Shown: piece after piece, positions 1-6,751 of the stretch
Layout of the letters: the number at the start of each line of letters is the position of its first letter
How positions within the stretch are numbered: the stretch's first letter is position 1
NCBI GenBank assembly: GCA_009668925.1
Contig: SBEK01000083.1
Span: 1 to 16,840, forward strand
DNA length: 16,840 bases
Direction of reading: 5' to 3'
Source of the DNA: Deltaproteobacteria bacterium
GTDB taxonomy: Bacteria > Desulfobacterota > Syntrophia > Syntrophales > Smithellaceae
The notes under the pieces: model-generated
What the model was told of the DNA's origin: nothing
The model's input: only the letters and a program-made list of their open reading frames with translations
Databases searched by the model: none
Program-made: the position numbers and the translations under genes

Positions 1-310
1 TGTTTTGATAGTATTTAAACGAATGCCGATTCTTTGTCAACCATTTTTTGTCTCAAATAAAGAAATCAGCATATGGATAACCGGAATTCGGATCAGATGG
101 CGTGAATGGAATGGATGTTGCTCACGGCAAAAACGGCAATCATGTTGTCATGGTGAAGCTCGCCTTGCGAGCTGCCGTGCCGCCCAAAGGCGGCGGCACC
201 GTCATAAGCGCAATAGACATTATATATTTTAACCCGCAGCGCCGGCCATGAAATTTTGTTTTCTGCGGACATCCCGCCCGGTCACAACATCCGCTGGTCA
301 AATGTCAAGA
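1..310. other. Non-coding left edge with small hairpins
   Basis: I see no convincing gene in this stretch. The only open frame of any length (5-232, plus) is rich in Arg, Cys and Trp, lacks a ribosome binding site, and overlaps strong hairpins, so it is probably not translated. The stretch holds two adjacent hairpins at 157-199 and half of an inverted repeat that ends in the neighbouring OmpA-type gene. It may be remains of a mobile element or the downstream region of the minus-strand operon. Confidence 0.5.
157..199. repeat. Two adjacent hairpins
   Basis: Hairpin one is AGCTCGC (157-163), loop CTT, GCGAGCT (167-173), a perfect 7-bp stem. Hairpin two is GTGCCGCC (177-184), a 7-base loop, GGCGGCAC (192-199), a perfect 8-bp stem. 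Neither is followed by a T-run on either strand, so a simple intrinsic terminator is not supported. They could be a structured RNA segment or a REP-like repeat; function unknown. Confidence 0.55.
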
Positions 311-324
311 TCAAGGATTTGACC
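296..324. repeat. Inverted repeat spanning the end of the OmpA-type gene
   Basis: GGTCAAAT (296-303) and ATTTGACC (317-324) form a perfect 8-bp stem around a 13-base loop. The loop contains the stop codon (311-313) of the minus-strand OmpA-domain gene. The repeat therefore encodes the last residues of that protein. A terminator role is possible, but there is no T-run; the end of a mobile repeat is the alternative. Confidence 0.5.
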
Positions 325-1432
325 CCACTGCCACTGCAATTTCCACCCGGCGATTGAGGGCACGACCGGCTGCCGTGTTGTTGTCGGCGACGGGTTGGGT
401 TGAGCCCAGGCCTTGGATAGCAATTCGATCAGCGGCAATGTTATGGAAATCCACAAGATAGCCTTTCACTTTTTGAGCGCGTTTTTCGGTGATCAGGCGA
501 TTTTTGTCTGCCTTTCCGGCATTATCTGTATAACAGCTTATCATGACCGCGCCCGCAGGATATTTTTCTAAATAACCGGCCACCTGATCCAACAGGGATT
601 TGCCCCGGGGAATGATGTCATTCTTTGCCGAAAAAATGTTGGCGGCCGCGGCGGTAATCAGTACTCCCGTGTCAACCGGTATCACGTTAACGTCGGAAAT
701 TTTTGCCGCATCCGCCGTCATGGCCTTGATCTTCTCCAGGTATGCCATTTTTTGCTGCAAAACTTTCAGTTCCTCTTCTTCCTTTGCCCTTTGGGAGGCA
801 AGCAGCTGACCTTTCGAACTGACTTCCTCCAGTTCTTTCCGCTTGAGTGCTTCGAGTTCAGCAACTTTTCTTCTTGCTTCCTCCAACTCCTTTGCTTTTT
901 TGGACTCCAGAAGGGCGGCTTTTTTCTTTTCCTGTTCCAATTCTTTCTGCTGGGTTTCCGCCTGAGCCTTAATTTTTCTGGCCTGCGCCGCTTCGGCCGA
1001 CTTTTTTTTCAGCACATCCAGTGTTTTCTGATAGTCCGCCAGTTGCTTTTGTGTGTCTGTCAATTCGAGGGAAACAGCCGACTGCAAAGACTTTGCTTCG
1101 GCAATCTGTCCATGAATTCTAGCCATTGCTGCCAGATATTGGATTTCTTTTCTCTTCTTTTCATCAGACGTAATCAATTTAACGCCGCGGGACCAGAACG
1201 ATTGCGACTGGGCATACTCCTTTTCCGCCTGTTCCAACCAGGACTTGGCCTGTTTCAAATCATTGGACGCGCTTGTGTCCGCTCCGGCCAGGCGCGCCTT
1301 ATCAATGGCTGCTTTTGCCGCTTCGATATCCGAAGACAAACCCGCGGCCGAGGCGGCAATCGGCAGGAAAGCAGCAATCCCCGTGATGACAACAATCATA
1401 AGAAATATAACAGTCCGTTTACCGTATTTCAT
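311..1432 (-). CDS. DUF4398/coiled-coil protein with C-terminal OmpA-like domain
   Basis: Predicted secreted envelope protein of 373 residues. Residues about 7-30 form a signal peptide or N-terminal anchor (hydrophobic core then Ala-rich SAA end). Residues about 32-75 look like a DUF4398 helical segment, with the AKAAIDKARLAGAD and LKQAKSWLEQAEKEYA pattern. Residues about 110-235 are a long charged coiled coil rich in Lys/Glu/Ala. Residues about 255-368 are an OmpA-like peptidoglycan-binding domain, with YTDNAG (301-306), NRLITEKRAQKVKGYL and the closing NRRVEIAV (360-367). Such proteins typically bind peptidoglycan non-covalently and link it to the envelope. The ATG has AGGAGG about 10 bases upstream, and the gene lies 14 bp after another DUF4398-like gene, so the two form an operon. 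The short tail after NRRVEIAV, including the stop, lies in an inverted repeat. Confidence 0.85.
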   Translation of the reverse strand: MKYGKRTVIFLMIVVITGIAAFLPIAASAAGLSSDIEAAKAAIDKARLAGADTSASNDLKQAKSWLEQAEKEYAQSQSFWSRGVKLITSDEKKRKEIQYLAAMARIHGQIAEAKSLQSAVSLELTDTQKQLADYQKTLDVLKKKSAEAAQARKIKAQAETQQKELEQEKKKAALLESKKAKELEEARRKVAELEALKRKELEEVSSKGQLLASQRAKEEEELKVLQQKMAYLEKIKAMTADAAKISDVNVIPVDTGVLITAAAANIFSAKNDIIPRGKSLLDQVAGYLEKYPAGAVMISCYTDNAGKADKNRLITEKRAQKVKGYLVDFHNIAADRIAIQGLGSTQPVADNNTAAGRALNRRVEIAVAVGSNP

Positions 1433-1446
1433 GGATATCCCGCCTC

Positions 1447-1842
1447 CTATCTTTCTTTTTCCAGACCTTGAATCTCGGCTTTGATTTTTTGCAGTTCAAT
1501 CTGAACAGCCGCCTGTTTTTCCCGTTTGATCTCTAATTCAGACGAGACGGTCGCCAGCTCGGCGAAAGCACGGGCCATACGCGTGGCCTGTGAAAATTCT
1601 ATTTCGTCCTTCGTCAGGCGCGCCTGATCCGCCCGGGTCATACACTCCGCAGCTTCTTTCAGTTTATCCGGTGCGTACTTGTCTGCCTGTGCCGACTGCG
1701 CCGCAAGAAGGGCTGTCTTGGCATCCAGGAATTGCTGTTCCAATACCGGGTTTAACGTTTGGCTCTGCACGGGTCCGCTAAAACCAACGATAAAGAGGAG
1801 ACTGACGATAATGCTGCCCGAAGTGAACAATTTAGATGACAT
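1447..1842 (-). CDS. Secreted DUF4398-like helical protein
   Basis: Protein of 131 residues with an N-terminal signal peptide (hydrophobic residues about 9-22, ending near VQSQ, residues 25-28). The mature part is almost wholly helical, with the DUF4398-like signature LLAAQSAQADKYAPDKLKEA and a following TRADQARLTKDE segment. The C-terminal 40 residues form a charged Lys/Glu/Gln helix. No lipobox Cys is seen, so it is probably periplasmic. GAGGTGCCTT precedes the ATG, giving a good start. It is the first gene of a two-gene operon with the OmpA-domain protein, which shares the same N-terminal domain type, so the two may partner in the envelope. The precise role of DUF4398 proteins is not established; family assignment is by motif reading. 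Confidence 0.75.
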   Translation of the reverse strand: MSSKLFTSGSIIVSLLFIVGFSGPVQSQTLNPVLEQQFLDAKTALLAAQSAQADKYAPDKLKEAAECMTRADQARLTKDEIEFSQATRMARAFAELATVSSELEIKREKQAAVQIELQKIKAEIQGLEKER

Positions 1843-2221
1843 AAGGCACCTCGCGAATAAGATTTCTTTTGTGGATGTAAACTAGTGCATATCGAAAAAG
1901 AAATCAACAAATTATGAAACATTTCGTTTTAACCCCTGATAAATGGGGACACTGGAAAAGAGTAAAGTCATAAAAACAACCTGCAGGATTCTGCGAGACG
2001 ATGGATACGCCTCGTTCAAAGAAGGCCGGCCGCAAGAAAAGAAAGAAGCAGTTGTAGATGCCAAAGGGAAGGAGACCGGCTTCGGCAAAAAGAAGGGCCG
2101 GTCCGGGCAACATCGTGGCATGTGCTCCGGCCAGCCGCAAGCGCTCGAGCAAAGTAATTTTCTTTTTTTACCGGCATCCCCCTCGGCTGTTCAAGACCGG
2201 CGCCCGTTTATGCGCATTCGT
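1843..2221. other. Intergenic region without convincing gene
   Basis: About 380 bases separate the DUF4398 operon from the epimerase gene, both on the minus strand. Two overlapping frames exist (1904-2152 minus, 1943-2227 plus). Neither has a ribosome binding site or family-like sequence, and both look like chance frames. The palindrome CCCCTGATAAATGGGG (1933-1948) lies about 100 bp upstream of the DUF4398 start. The promoter of that operon should lie here, but I could not assign clear -35/-10 boxes. Confidence 0.45.
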
Positions 2222-3127
2222 TTATGAATGAATGATGCTCGTGAGGGATTCTTCGATGTCCGGGTGGACAAAGGAAAAACCGGCGTCCAGCAGGCGTCGG
2301 GGGATGACGCGCTGACCTTTGAGCAGAACCGAACCAAACTCGCCCAGGATCAATTCCATCATAAAGGCGGGCGCAGGCAGAAAGGACGGACGCCGCAAAA
2401 CGCGGCCGAGAGCCCTTCCCAGGTCTTTATTGCGGACGGGATTGGGCGAACAAAGATTCACCGCCTCGGAAATTTCCGGATGCCCCAGCAGAAAAATAAA
2501 AGCTTCGGTCAGATCCTGCATGTGGATCCAGGAAAACCACTGGCGTCCTGAACCCAGCGGACCGCCCAGGAAGTATTTGAAAAGAGGGATCATCTGCCCC
2601 AGCGCGCCTCCGTTTTGTCCCAGCACAATGCCAAAGCGCGTGATGACAACCCGCGCGCCTTTCACTTGCGCCCGCAGGGCTTCGGTTTCCCAGTCGGCGG
2701 CGAGACGCGCCAGAAAATCCGTTCCTGCCGGCGACGATTCCGTCAACACTTCATCTTCATGAAAACCGTAATAGCCAACGGCGGATGTGCTGAAAAACGT
2801 GATTTGACGGGCGTCCGCGGGCAGGGCCTCGACCAGATTCCGGGTGGTGTCCATCCGACTGGCGCGCAGAATTCTTTTCTGTTCATCCGTCCAGCGGCTG
2901 AAGATGGAAGCACCGGCCAGGTTAATGATTGTATGATGATCCTTCACGGCCGTCTGCCATTCTCCGGGGAGAGTGGGGTTGCCGATCAGGTACGCGAGGT
3001 TCGGCATGCGCAGCCGGGTGTCGTTTTCCGATTGCGTCAGAATCGTTACGCGATGACCTGCGGCAATCAGCCGCCGGGTAAGCGCCGTGCCCACGAACCC
3101 CGTACCGCCCGTCATGAAAATTTTCAT
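2222..3127 (-). CDS. TIGR01777-family NAD(P)-dependent epimerase (SDR39U1/YfcH type)
   Basis: Protein of 301 residues from the ATG at 3127, chosen because a strong AGGAGG lies about 9 bases upstream; an in-frame start further out (3178) lacks this. The Rossmann fold opens with MKIFMTGGTGFVG (nucleotide-binding GGTGFVG, residues 7-13), continues with TIINLAGASI, and carries the STSAVGYYG segment of extended SDRs. The C-terminal ~50 residues (LPAPAFMMELILGEFGSVLL, then QRVIPRRLLDAGFSFVHPD) match the DUF1731 tail typical of the TIGR01777 group, and the length is normal. The family is related to NAD-dependent sugar epimerases, but its physiological substrate is not established. It is probably cytoplasmic and may be cotranscribed with the upstream PNPOx-fold gene (81 bp apart). 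Confidence 0.88.
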   Translation of the reverse strand: MKIFMTGGTGFVGTALTRRLIAAGHRVTILTQSENDTRLRMPNLAYLIGNPTLPGEWQTAVKDHHTIINLAGASIFSRWTDEQKRILRASRMDTTRNLVEALPADARQITFFSTSAVGYYGFHEDEVLTESSPAGTDFLARLAADWETEALRAQVKGARVVITRFGIVLGQNGGALGQMIPLFKYFLGGPLGSGRQWFSWIHMQDLTEAFIFLLGHPEISEAVNLCSPNPVRNKDLGRALGRVLRRPSFLPAPAFMMELILGEFGSVLLKGQRVIPRRLLDAGFSFVHPDIEESLTSIIHS

Positions 3128-3208
3128 GATCCAGCCTCCTGTGTAAGATTTTTTGCCCAGCCGCCCCCGATTGGACATCGGGAAGACGGGGCAGTCAATG
3201 ATCCGGGT

Positions 3209-3592
3209 TTATTGGCCGTCGCCGATCAACGGCAATACTTTGTCGATTGTAAAGTAGATCAGAAACTTCGATTCTGTTTTAACGTCGCCCGCCGCTTTTT
3301 TGTTCTTGTGCCGGCGGATTTCGTCAATGAGCGGCGAGTCCTTCTCTTCGTGGGTTTTGGTCAGGTAAAGCCTTCTTCCTTCGTAAGAACCGTCTTCCTT
3401 GAAAAGATAAACCGCGGAAGGGTTCACGAGCAGATTGGCATGGGTGAGCCGGTCTGCGGCGATAAAGGCGACCGTATCTTCTGTCATAAAGTGCGGAGGG
3501 CCGTAAATGGCTGCGTTGACTTTTCCCTGCGAATCAGCGGTGGAAAGAATGCTGACGCCTTTAGCCTTTTTGAAGTATTCGGCAAGTTCCAT
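3209..3592 (-). CDS. Pyridoxamine 5'-phosphate oxidase-fold flavoprotein
   Basis: Small cytoplasmic protein of 127 residues with the split beta-barrel pattern of PNPOx-like FMN-binding proteins. Features are an N-terminal helix, the strand GVSILSTADSQGKVNAAIYG (an LSTxDxxGxPxxxxxG-type motif), VAFIAADRLTHANLLVNPSAVYLF, then GRRLYLTKTHEE. Related proteins bind flavin or haem and act in redox or stress functions; the substrate here cannot be read from sequence. The ATG follows AAGGGGGGAATC, an unmistakable ribosome binding site. It is divergent from the lipocalin gene, with 71 bp between the two starts, so both promoters must lie in that short gap. It is not PdxH itself: too short, and lacking the pyridoxal-specific C-terminus. 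Confidence 0.75.
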   Translation of the reverse strand: MELAEYFKKAKGVSILSTADSQGKVNAAIYGPPHFMTEDTVAFIAADRLTHANLLVNPSAVYLFKEDGSYEGRRLYLTKTHEEKDSPLIDEIRRHKNKKAAGDVKTESKFLIYFTIDKVLPLIGDGQ

Positions 3593-3663
3593 GATTCCCC
3601 CCTTGATTTTATGCCAGTTTAAAGTAGGTTAAAGCATCCCAGACGCAATGTAAAGGATCGGAT

Positions 3664-4185
3664 ATGAAAAAAGTTGTTTTGTTTTTGGTCCTGCTGCTGG
3701 CCGGATGCGTAAGGCTTCCCGAGGGTGTTTTGCCCGTGGAAAACTTTCAGGTGGAGCGGTATCTGGGCAAATGGTATGAAATCGCCCGCCTCGACCATTC
3801 CTTCGAGCGCGGCTTATCCGGGGTGAGCGCCGAATACAGCCTGAGGTCTGACGGCGGCATCCGGGTGATCAACCGGGGTTATTCGGCGGCGGAAAACAGG
3901 TGGAAAGAAGTTCAAGGCAAGGCCTATTTTGTAAACCGCCCCGATCAGGGATTTCTGAAAGTTTCCTTCTTCGGCCCGTTTTACGGTTCCTATGTTATTC
4001 TCGACCTGGATCAAAAAAATTATACTGCCGCGCTGGTGTGCGGCCCTGACAAGTCCTACTTGTGGATTCTGGCCCGCTTGCCGAAACTGGATAATGACGT
4101 CAAAAAACGCCTGATTGACAAAGCCGCCGCGCTGGGCTTTGAAACGAACAAACTGATTATGGTGCGGCACGAAGAAGAAAATTGA
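3664..4185 (+). CDS. blc: Bacterial lipocalin, outer-membrane lipoprotein (Blc type)
   Basis: Lipoprotein of 173 residues. The signal peptide ends in a lipobox LLAGC with acylated Cys15; residue +2 is Val, not Asp, consistent with outer-membrane sorting. The first lipocalin motif is clear: YLGKWYEIARLDHSFERG (residues 33-50, G-x-W core at Gly35 and Trp37). Further barrel strands include SAEYSLRSDGGIRVINRGY, GKAYFVNRPDQGFLKVSFFG, YVILDLDQKNYTAALVCGP and LWILARLP, as in Escherichia coli Blc. Blc lipocalins bind lysophospholipids and fatty acids and are linked to envelope stress. AAGGAT lies just upstream of the ATG. The gene appears monocistronic and is divergent from the PNPOx-like gene. The C-terminus is slightly extended and acidic (HEEEN). 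Confidence 0.92.
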   Translation: MKKVVLFLVLLLAGCVRLPEGVLPVENFQVERYLGKWYEIARLDHSFERGLSGVSAEYSLRSDGGIRVINRGYSAAENRWKEVQGKAYFVNRPDQGFLKVSFFGPFYGSYVILDLDQKNYTAALVCGPDKSYLWILARLPKLDNDVKKRLIDKAAALGFETNKLIMVRHEEEN

Positions 4186-4508
4186 GATCGAACGGCAGGA
4201 CCTGCAAGATTACGGAGCAGTCAACACGATGGCTCCAGTCATAATTTCTGATCGATCAGGTTTAATCCCGACAGCGCCTCGCCGACCGTCCATCCATGAT
4301 AGATTACTTGTCGCATACGAAAGCCGGAAACGGATATTTCAACGGCCTGCCTATAATTTTATTCGATGTATTGAAGCGAATTCAACAATTAATTCTTTGG
4401 ATGATAACTAACGAGGGAAAAGAGGTTACCACGCCGCCCGAAGGTTGGCTCCATTAAACTGAAAGAGGACCAAGGAGTGGCGCTTCCAATGACGATAAGA
4501 GGATAGAG

Positions 4509-4540
4509 ATTGCCGTGCAGAGCTGGGCTCTGTTCGCAAT
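4509..4540. repeat. Two-level hairpin with ATTGC/GCAAT ends
   Basis: Outer arms ATTGC (4509-4513) and GCAAT (4536-4540) enclose an inner perfect hairpin CAGAGC-TGG-GCTCTG. The arrangement resembles the GATTGC...GCAATGAC type of dispersed palindromic repeat seen in many bacterial intergenic regions. Whether it is repeated elsewhere in this genome cannot be told from the window. Confidence 0.5.
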
Positions 4541-4639
4541 GACCGTCGTTGGGGACCCCCGCCGGTATAGTGCGTCTGACACTTCTTTACATAAGCATAG
4601 TGCGGCGTTTCTGTCATTGATGCAAATCCGGTCACTTTA

Positions 4640-4665
4640 GAACAAGGGGCTGCAGCCCCTTGTTC
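4640..4665. repeat. 26-bp perfect palindrome
   Basis: The left arm GAACAAGGGGCTG (4640-4652) is followed directly by its exact reverse complement (4653-4665), with no spacer. No T-run follows on either side, so it is not a normal terminator. It is most likely a REP-like palindromic unit; a dimeric regulator site is an alternative, though it lies far from any start codon. Confidence 0.65.
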
Positions 4666-4758
4666 CGGTGTAATGCGTCCTGAGTCTGTGCAAAGAGATT
4701 TACGACGCACTGCACCAGCGTTCCCGGCAAATCCCGTTCTCTTTTTCCGGCTGTTCTG

Positions 4759-4812
4759 AAAAGATGGCCCGCCGGATGGAGCGTCTTTCTCCATCAGCAG
4801 GCCATCTTTTTT
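4759..4812 (-). terminator. Intrinsic terminator of the octahaem cytochrome gene
   Basis: Directly after the minus-strand stop codon, AAGATGGCC pairs with GGCCATCTT. An inner arm pair TGATGGAG / CTCCATC extends the stem, with a short AAAGACG-like loop. The hairpin is flanked by a T4 run in the minus direction and a T8 run in the plus direction, so it could terminate transcription from both sides. Confidence 0.85.
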
Positions 4813-6396
4813 TCATTTGGTTCCCCTGGCTTTGCTGAGCGCCTCGATGCCTTTTTTCGAGGCGATGACGGACGCGGTCAGACTTTCTCGGGCCAGGTCC
4901 GGATTGTGCCAACCGTCGCTGTTTTCGGCCGTCCACCATTCCCAGAGCACGTGCGCTTCTTCATGTCTTTCCCTGGCCTCGGCCAGCGCCGCTTCCGGAA
5001 CTCCGGCTCTTTGGGCCGCTTCATAGGCGTCGATCAATTTTGCCAGCCAGTACTCAGCCTTCCGCATCTTGCCTTTGATATAGTTCTGGGCCGCCTCGAT
5101 CTGATAATGCTTTTCCTTCTCCGTGAAATTGGGGTGGCAGCCCAGGCAAGCTTCCTTGATGGCGTGAATGGGGCGGATGACGCCGTGATTGGTGTAAGTC
5201 CTTCCCAGTTTGTCTTTGGCCTGCGGCATATGGCACTGATGACACTGGATACCGGCTCTGTCGTGGACGCTGCCCCAGTAGGTTTCGGCCTCCGGATGCT
5301 GCAGTTTGACCAGTCTCGCGCCGGTTACCGCGTGTTTGAAGTCATAGAAATTAAGTTTTTTATAGTGCGCCAGGATGTCGTTGGCATTTTTCAGGGGGTA
5401 GTGGTTGGTGCGCCGGTCGTCATAGCCGATTTTTTTGCCGGTATCAAATTCGAATCCGGCATTGCAGGCATACTCGACATGGCACTGGGCGCACATCATC
5501 CGGGAATCGGTTTTGCTCATGACGCCGATTTTCCGGAAGCCACGGAAATCAATGACCTTCAGATCCGTTTTACCGCCGCGGGCGAAGATTTTCGCGCCGT
5601 CCTGGTCGATCGCGTCAATCAGCGCGTCGCGGACCACCCGGGGCGCCGCGCCGTGCGCGTCATGGCAATGAATGCAGCCCATCGGGTTTTGCGTTGCCTT
5701 GGCGAAGGCCAGGATATCGGAGCCCCGGTCCCATTTGGCCTTCGGGTCCTTGTCGCCCATGTATTTCCACTGAAGAATGTGGTCGGAGGTTTTGCACTTG
5801 ATGCAGGTGGCGTTGCCGGCCTTGGCGGTCTCGGGCAGTTCTTTGCTCGTATCATAGAGGACGTCCCACGCCTTGCCTGTTTGATTAATGCCGGCAAAGC
5901 CTTTCTTATACTGGAATCGTCCGCCGATAAAACGGTCCACCGCAAACTGGTCGGTCACCATGAAGACGTGCGCCCGCGGTTCGTTGTGCTCTTTGGTGAA
6001 GCCGTGGGGGGCCAGCAGTTTTTCCTGCAGAGGAGAACGGCCGGCCGGCGTGCCTTTTTCTTTGCGGGCCTGCGCCTGATAGTTGATCCGCATGAGACTT
6101 TCAGCCTGATTGCCGTGGCATTTACCGCAGACGGCCTGGTCGATGGCCGTTACCGGCCTTTGCTGAAAACTCTGCAAGTGCCCGGAAAGGCCGCTGTGGC
6201 ACATATCGCAGGGAAGCGCCGCATGCCGGGAACCTTCTTTGAGCGATTTGATCTGGGGATGGCATTTGTAGCAGGTTTCGCCGGAGGGTTTTGCTCCGTT
6301 TTGCCCGCTCGCGTTTTGCGCCGTATAAACAGCGGACACCAGGAGAAAAATGAAGACAACGGAAAAAACGACATATCCGGTATTTCTTTTTCGCAT
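4813..6396 (-). CDS. Octahaem cytochrome c nitrite reductase (ONR, TvNiR-like)
   Basis: Periplasmic enzyme of 527 residues with an N-terminal signal or anchor (residues about 8-27). Eight haem c sites are visible: CYKCH 42-46, CDMCH 63-67, CGKCH 90-94, CIKCK 198-202, CIHCH 241-245, CAQCH 302-306, CHQCH 385-389 and CLGCH 417-421. The fourth, CXXCK, marks the catalytic haem with Lys as proximal ligand, as in NrfA-type nitrite reductases. Three extra N-terminal haems make it the octahaem class, which reduces nitrite (also hydroxylamine or sulfite in the characterised enzyme) by six electrons to ammonia. Likely active-site residues are Arg141, Tyr309 and His378. Cys311 sits two residues after Tyr309, the spacing of the Tyr-Cys crosslink in the Thioalkalivibrio enzyme. 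AGAGG precedes the ATG. A terminator follows, so it is monocistronic, and no NrfH-type partner is adjacent. Confidence 0.9.
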   Translation of the reverse strand: MRKRNTGYVVFSVVFIFLLVSAVYTAQNASGQNGAKPSGETCYKCHPQIKSLKEGSRHAALPCDMCHSGLSGHLQSFQQRPVTAIDQAVCGKCHGNQAESLMRINYQAQARKEKGTPAGRSPLQEKLLAPHGFTKEHNEPRAHVFMVTDQFAVDRFIGGRFQYKKGFAGINQTGKAWDVLYDTSKELPETAKAGNATCIKCKTSDHILQWKYMGDKDPKAKWDRGSDILAFAKATQNPMGCIHCHDAHGAAPRVVRDALIDAIDQDGAKIFARGGKTDLKVIDFRGFRKIGVMSKTDSRMMCAQCHVEYACNAGFEFDTGKKIGYDDRRTNHYPLKNANDILAHYKKLNFYDFKHAVTGARLVKLQHPEAETYWGSVHDRAGIQCHQCHMPQAKDKLGRTYTNHGVIRPIHAIKEACLGCHPNFTEKEKHYQIEAAQNYIKGKMRKAEYWLAKLIDAYEAAQRAGVPEAALAEARERHEEAHVLWEWWTAENSDGWHNPDLARESLTASVIASKKGIEALSKARGTK

Positions 6397-6471
6397 ATCC
6401 GGCCTCTTTGATTTAATAAATGCTTATGGGTTGGTTGGATCTCCTTTACGACGCGCAGAACGGAAAAGCTG

Positions 6472-6489
6472 TCCGATACTATCATCGGA
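6472..6489. promoter_or_regulatory. Operator-like inverted repeat over the -10 box
   Basis: TCCGAT (6472-6477) and ATCGGA (6484-6489) are perfect inverted arms around the six bases that form the proposed -10 hexamer of the cytochrome promoter. A dimeric repressor bound here would block RNA polymerase. The regulator is unknown; no DNA-binding protein is encoded next to it. Confidence 0.45.
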
Positions 6490-6506
6490 GAGGAACCGTT
6501 TGTCAA
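6478..6506 (-). promoter_or_regulatory. Sigma70-type promoter for the octahaem cytochrome
   Basis: Read on the minus strand, a consensus -35 TTGACA (6506-6501) is followed after 17 bp by GATAGT (6483-6478), which matches TATAAT at four of six positions. This leaves a leader of roughly 75 bases to the cytochrome ATG. It is the best promoter match I could find in the divergent gap. Confidence 0.55.
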
Positions 6507-6523
6507 GAGCGGATTTAAATCAG

Positions 6524-6552
6524 GCATTTCCGGGCGATGCCCGGCAAAATGC
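6524..6552. repeat. Stable hairpin in the divergent promoter region
   Basis: GCATTTCCGGGC (6524-6535) pairs with GCCCGG..AAATGC (6539-6552), a 12-bp stem with a two-base bulge and a GAT loop. TTTAAAT motifs on both sides extend the symmetry. It lies upstream of the cytochrome -35 box. It may be a REP-like unit, an insulating terminator, or a regulator site. Confidence 0.5.
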
Positions 6553-6751
6553 GTTTAAATTTTGAACGAATGCCGCAGGCCGCACTCCCGTACCGGCGTG
6601 AAACCGGCCACCATCATTAGAATCTTGCAATTTCGGCTTATCCTTGCTATTCAGTGACGCCTGAGAACGCTTGAGGCGGTATGTTGTGCAGTGGAATGAT
6701 ATGATCGGATCGTGATTCCGAAACCGGACATTCGGCAATACGGGAAATATC

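Larger units (their letters stand above)
4186..4758. other. Repeat-rich intergenic region
   Basis: Nearly 600 bases separate the lipocalin gene from the cytochrome terminator. The open frames here (4229-4411 plus; 4426-4794 minus) lack ribosome binding sites and cross palindromes, so I do not call genes. Structures seen are the 12-bp palindrome CTGATCGATCAG (4248-4259), a two-level hairpin (4509-4540) and a 26-bp perfect palindrome (4640-4665). AGTGCGTC (4569-4576) and GACGCACT (4704-4711) form a widely spaced inverted pair around the palindrome, which could be ends of a small non-autonomous element. Confidence 0.5.
6397..6751. other. Divergent intergenic region between cytochrome and sensor genes
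   Basis: This 355-bp gap carries the cytochrome promoter, the operator-like repeat and the hairpin listed separately. CCGAA...TTCGG (6718-6735) is a small inverted repeat 16 bp upstream of the sensor ATG. I could not assign a convincing promoter to the plus-strand gene. No small gene is supported here. Confidence 0.5.

Noticed and set aside
5..232. Plus-strand frame of 75 codons at the left edge
   Set aside because: Unusual composition (Arg, Cys, Trp rich), crosses two hairpins, no ribosome binding site.
1904..2227. Overlapping small frames on both strands between the DUF4398 operon and the epimerase
   Set aside because: No ribosome binding site and no recognisable domain; length is within chance expectation.
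2615..3622. Plus-strand open frame (335 codons)
   Set aside because: It runs antisense across both the epimerase and the PNPOx-like gene, which have good ribosome binding sites and recognisable motifs.
4426..4794. Minus-strand frame of 122 codons downstream of the cytochrome
   Set aside because: Runs through the terminator and the 26-bp palindrome; no ribosome binding site and no family resemblance.
4906..6411. Long plus-strand open frame (501 codons)
   Set aside because: It is antisense to the octahaem cytochrome, whose eight haem motifs make the minus strand certain. The open frame follows from GC-rich codons; its product resembles no family.
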